In this document: positions 61,935-64,000 of the stretch, in pieces
Position numbering within the stretch: the first letter of the stretch is position 1
How the letters are laid out: each line of letters begins with the position of its first letter
NCBI GenBank assembly: GCA_003577145.1
Contig: QEUP01000009.1
Location: 62,001-126,000 of the forward strand
DNA: 64,000 bases
Reading direction: 5' to 3'
Origin: Acidobacteriota bacterium
Lineage (GTDB): Bacteria; Actinomycetota; Acidimicrobiia; Acidimicrobiales; Microtrichaceae
Position numbers and translations under genes: made by a program
The notes under the pieces: model-generated
Told to the model about the DNA's origin: nothing
What the model saw: only the letters and a program-made list of their open reading frames with translations
Database searches by the model: none

Positions 61935-63368
61935 GTGAGCACCGAATCCTCCGGCGAAGCCGCCGAATCCCGGTTCGGGACCTTTGACGAGAACGGTGTG
62001 TACCATCCCCGTCAGATCACCCAGGACGACCTCGGTGGGCAATCCCTGGACGACGCCTACACGGCCACGATGGTCGATGTCGAGGACGGCCAACTGGTCG
62101 AAGGCAGGGTAGTCAAGGTCGACCGGGACGAGGTGCTGCTCGACATCGGTTACAAGTCCGAAGGCGTCATCCCGGCTCGCGAGCTCTCGATACGCAACGA
62201 GATCGAGCCGGGTCAGGTCGTCGAACTGGGGGATCACCTCGAGGCGCTGGTGCTGCAGAAGGAGGACAAGGAGGGTCGCCTCGTACTCTCCAAGAAGCGG
62301 GCACAGTACGAGCGTGCCTGGGGTGCCATCGAGAAGATCAAAGACGAGGAGGGTGTTGTCTCCGGTCCGGTCATCGAGGTTGTGAAGGGCGGTCTCATCC
62401 TCGACATCGGTCTGCGCGGCTTCCTCCCCGCGTCGTTGGTCGAGTTGCGGCGGGTTCGCGATCTCCAGCCATATGTCGGTCGCTCGCTCGAGGCGAAGAT
62501 CATCGAGCTGGACAGAAACCGCAACAACGTGGTCCTGTCACGTCGCGCATGGCTCGAGGAGACGCAAAAGGAGCAGCGCGAGGACTTCCTCACCAACCTC
62601 AAGCCCGGTGAGGTCCGCAAAGGTGTCGTCTCCTCGGTGGTCAACTTCGGAGCATTCGTGGACCTCGGTGGCATGGATGGGCTGGTCCATGTGTCCGAGC
62701 TCTCATGGAAGCACGTCGATCATCCGGGTTCGGTCGTGCAGGTGGGAGACGAGATCGAAGTGCAGGTGCTCGAGGTCGACCTCGATCGCGAGCGGATCAG
62801 CCTTTCGCTCAAGGCGACCCAACAGGATCCGTGGCAGGAGTTCGCCACCAACCACCGGGTCGGTGAGCTGGTCTACGGCCGCGTGACCAAGCTCGTCCCG
62901 TTCGGCGCCTTCGTGCAGGTCGGAGACGGCATCGAGGGCCTCGTCCACATCTCCGAGATGTCGGCGCATCACGTCGACCTGCCCGAACAGGTCGTCACGC
63001 CGGGCGAGGAGCTGTGGGTGAAGATCATCGATCTCGATCTGCAGCGTCGTCGGATCAGCCTCTCGATCAAGCAGGCCGCCGAAGGTGGCGTGGTCGCCGC
63101 GGAGTACCAGGAGCACTTCGGCGAGCACGCCTTCGACGACGAGGGCAACTACATCGGTCCCACCGACGAGGCCGCGAGCGAAGGCCAGGAGGCGTGGGAG
63201 GAGTACTACGCCCAACACGGCTACCAAGAGGCACCGGTCGACGTTCCCCCCGGTAGCGAGCAAGCCGGCGGCGAAGCCCCCGAGACCGAAGCCCCCGAGA
63301 CCGAAGCCCCCGGCGGTGGGGAGCCGGCCTCTTCACCCGAGGCTTCGCCCGAAGACCCACCTCGCTGA
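61935..63368 (+). CDS. rpsA: 30S ribosomal protein S1
   Basis: 477 residues with four S1 RNA-binding domains: VEGRVVKVDRDEVLLDIGYK, VSGPVIEVVKGGLILDIGLR, RKGVVSSVVNFGAFVDLGGM and VYGRVTKLVPFGAFVQVGDG open them. An acidic Pro/Glu/Ala-rich tail with an APETE repeat follows. AAGGAG four bases before GTG 61935 sets the start. The four-domain form is normal in actinobacteria. Confidence 0.95.
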   Translation: MSTESSGEAAESRFGTFDENGVYHPRQITQDDLGGQSLDDAYTATMVDVEDGQLVEGRVVKVDRDEVLLDIGYKSEGVIPARELSIRNEIEPGQVVELGDHLEALVLQKEDKEGRLVLSKKRAQYERAWGAIEKIKDEEGVVSGPVIEVVKGGLILDIGLRGFLPASLVELRRVRDLQPYVGRSLEAKIIELDRNRNNVVLSRRAWLEETQKEQREDFLTNLKPGEVRKGVVSSVVNFGAFVDLGGMDGLVHVSELSWKHVDHPGSVVQVGDEIEVQVLEVDLDRERISLSLKATQQDPWQEFATNHRVGELVYGRVTKLVPFGAFVQVGDGIEGLVHISEMSAHHVDLPEQVVTPGEELWVKIIDLDLQRRRISLSIKQAAEGGVVAAEYQEHFGEHAFDDEGNYIGPTDEAASEGQEAWEEYYAQHGYQEAPVDVPPGSEQAGGEAPETEAPETEAPGGGEPASSPEASPEDPPR

Positions 63369-63388
63369 GTAGGGCTTCCGACCCCTCC

Positions 63389-63456
63389 AAAGGGTCCATT
63401 GGCAGGGCCCAGTGGGGGGAGAAATGCCCAGATTCAGCTAAGCCCGGGGACCCTTT
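63389..63456. repeat. 9-bp perfect inverted repeat downstream of rpsA
   Basis: AAAGGGTCC (63389-63397) and GGACCCTTT (63448-63456) enclose 50 bases that contain a further imperfect helix, CCATTGG/CCAGTGG (63396-63402/63408-63414). It starts 21 bases past the rpsA stop and ends about 130 bases before the next gene. It could be a terminator, or a leader structure for the pilus gene. The rest of the gap 63369-63585 holds only a CCATG/CATGG hairpin and a 10-base near-repeat around 63486-63512. Confidence 0.55.
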
Positions 63457-63585
63457 CGGCCGACCATGAACCTACATGGGCAGCGATGCCGACTCGCGTC
63501 CCGAAGAGTCGCGTCGATGGGTACTCACGTCGCACCTCGGGGTTAGTGCCAGCTCGCAGCAACACGACGGTGAAATGAGGTCGGA

Positions 63586-64000
63586 GTGAGTTCTCGAAGA
63601 ACACTGATCCTGATAGGAGCCATCGCCGTCGGGGCGGTAGCCGCCTTCCTGATCTTCCGTTACATCAGCGGCATCGAGGACCGTGCACTGGGGGACAACG
63701 AGCTCGAGATGGTCGTTGTCGTGGAAGGCGGTGACGTCGAGGCAGGCGTGAGCGCGGACGAAGCCATCCAGCAAGAGAGGCTGGTTGTGGGGGAACGTCG
63801 CCGTGTCGACATACCGAGCGGCGCGATCCGGAGCCTGGACGAGCTTTCGGGACAGGTCGCCGCAGTCAACCTTCCCGAAGGGACGATCGTCAGCTCGGCC
63901 CTGTTCGTCGACGAGAACCAACTCGGGGTCAGTAGAGCTCGTAGCCTCGACGAGGGCAACGTCGCGGTGAGCGTGTCGGTCGACCAGGTCCGCGGTGTGG
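63586..64000 (+). CDS. cpaB: CpaB/RcpC-like Flp pilus assembly protein (partial, cut by window end)
   Basis: 138 codons visible. GTG at 63586 preceded by GAGG. A short basic start (SSRRT), one membrane helix (LILIGAIAVGAVAAFLIFRY), then VVVVEGGDVEAGVSADEAIQ and IPSGAIRSLDELSGQVAAVN in the SAF-like domain, and NVAVSVSVDQVRGV at the edge, as in CpaB. CpaB is needed for tight-adherence (Flp) pili. A tad gene cluster is expected beyond the window. The reading frame is intact to the last base. Confidence 0.82.
   Translation, partial: MSSRRTLILIGAIAVGAVAAFLIFRYISGIEDRALGDNELEMVVVVEGGDVEAGVSADEAIQQERLVVGERRRVDIPSGAIRSLDELSGQVAAVNLPEGTIVSSALFVDENQLGVSRARSLDEGNVAVSVSVDQVRGV

Overview
The window is GC-rich, almost fully coding DNA from a free-living actinobacterium. 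Mycothiol synthase (mshD), an F420-type LLM oxidoreductase, a KasA/KasB-like pair of ketosynthases beside an AcpP, a PdtaR-type ANTAR regulator next to polA, and many GTG/TTG starts with 4-base ATGA/GTGA overlaps all point there. A separate trpF beside hisA argues against the usual Streptomyces/Mycobacterium arrangement, where PriA covers both reactions. A deep-branching class such as Acidimicrobiia would fit, but that placement is inference.

Layout. (1) 93-20992, + strand: a Wzx/Wzy-type surface polysaccharide locus. It has a priming phosphoglycosyltransferase, four glycosyltransferases, a Wzz-like co-polymerase without kinase, a flippase, and a 1408-residue polymerase fused to a beta-propeller. 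It also has an RmlD-like reductase, a protein resembling plant reversibly glycosylated polypeptide/UDP-arabinose mutase, two hexapeptide acyltransferases, three methyltransferases plus a TylF-like enzyme, and a second propeller as a lipoprotein behind a highly structured leader. The product is predicted to be a heavily methylated and acylated polysaccharide. (2) 21029-31626: mixed housekeeping and secreted functions (acyl-CoA ligase, TAP-like lipoprotein hydrolase, LLM oxidoreductase, nucleotidyltransferase, rlmN, subtilase, mshD, nth), ending in a 300-base non-coding block packed with perfect hairpins. (3) 31746-48417: histidine genes (hisD-C-B-H-A-F-I) running into tryptophan genes (trpE, trpC-F-B-A), with a lipoprotein esterase, a GroES-like protein, YgfZ, a two-component system and a monooxygenase interspersed. 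hisG, hisE, trpD and trpG are not in the window. (4) 48418-56493: HU, Bcp, FabZ and Ogt, then a minus-strand FAS-II operon fabD-fabH-fabG-acpP-kasA-kasB. FabD carries a C-terminal BCCP-like domain lacking the biotin lysine. (5) 56494-64000: tRNA-Leu(CAA), a DUF3105-like lipoprotein, a coiled-coil protein, pdtaR, polA, a small membrane protein, a methyltransferase, rpsA and the start of a cpaB-like Flp pilus gene cut by the window edge.

The strongest candidates for undescribed biology are the Wzy-propeller fusion, the RGP-like protein in a bacterial polysaccharide locus, the DDxVVIDLR peptide shared by two separate assembly proteins, the multi-hairpin RNA at 31025-31336, the structured leader at 18822-18926 that hides a Shine-Dalgarno, and the FabD-pseudoBCCP fusion. 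No CRISPR array, rRNA, transposase or phage gene was seen.
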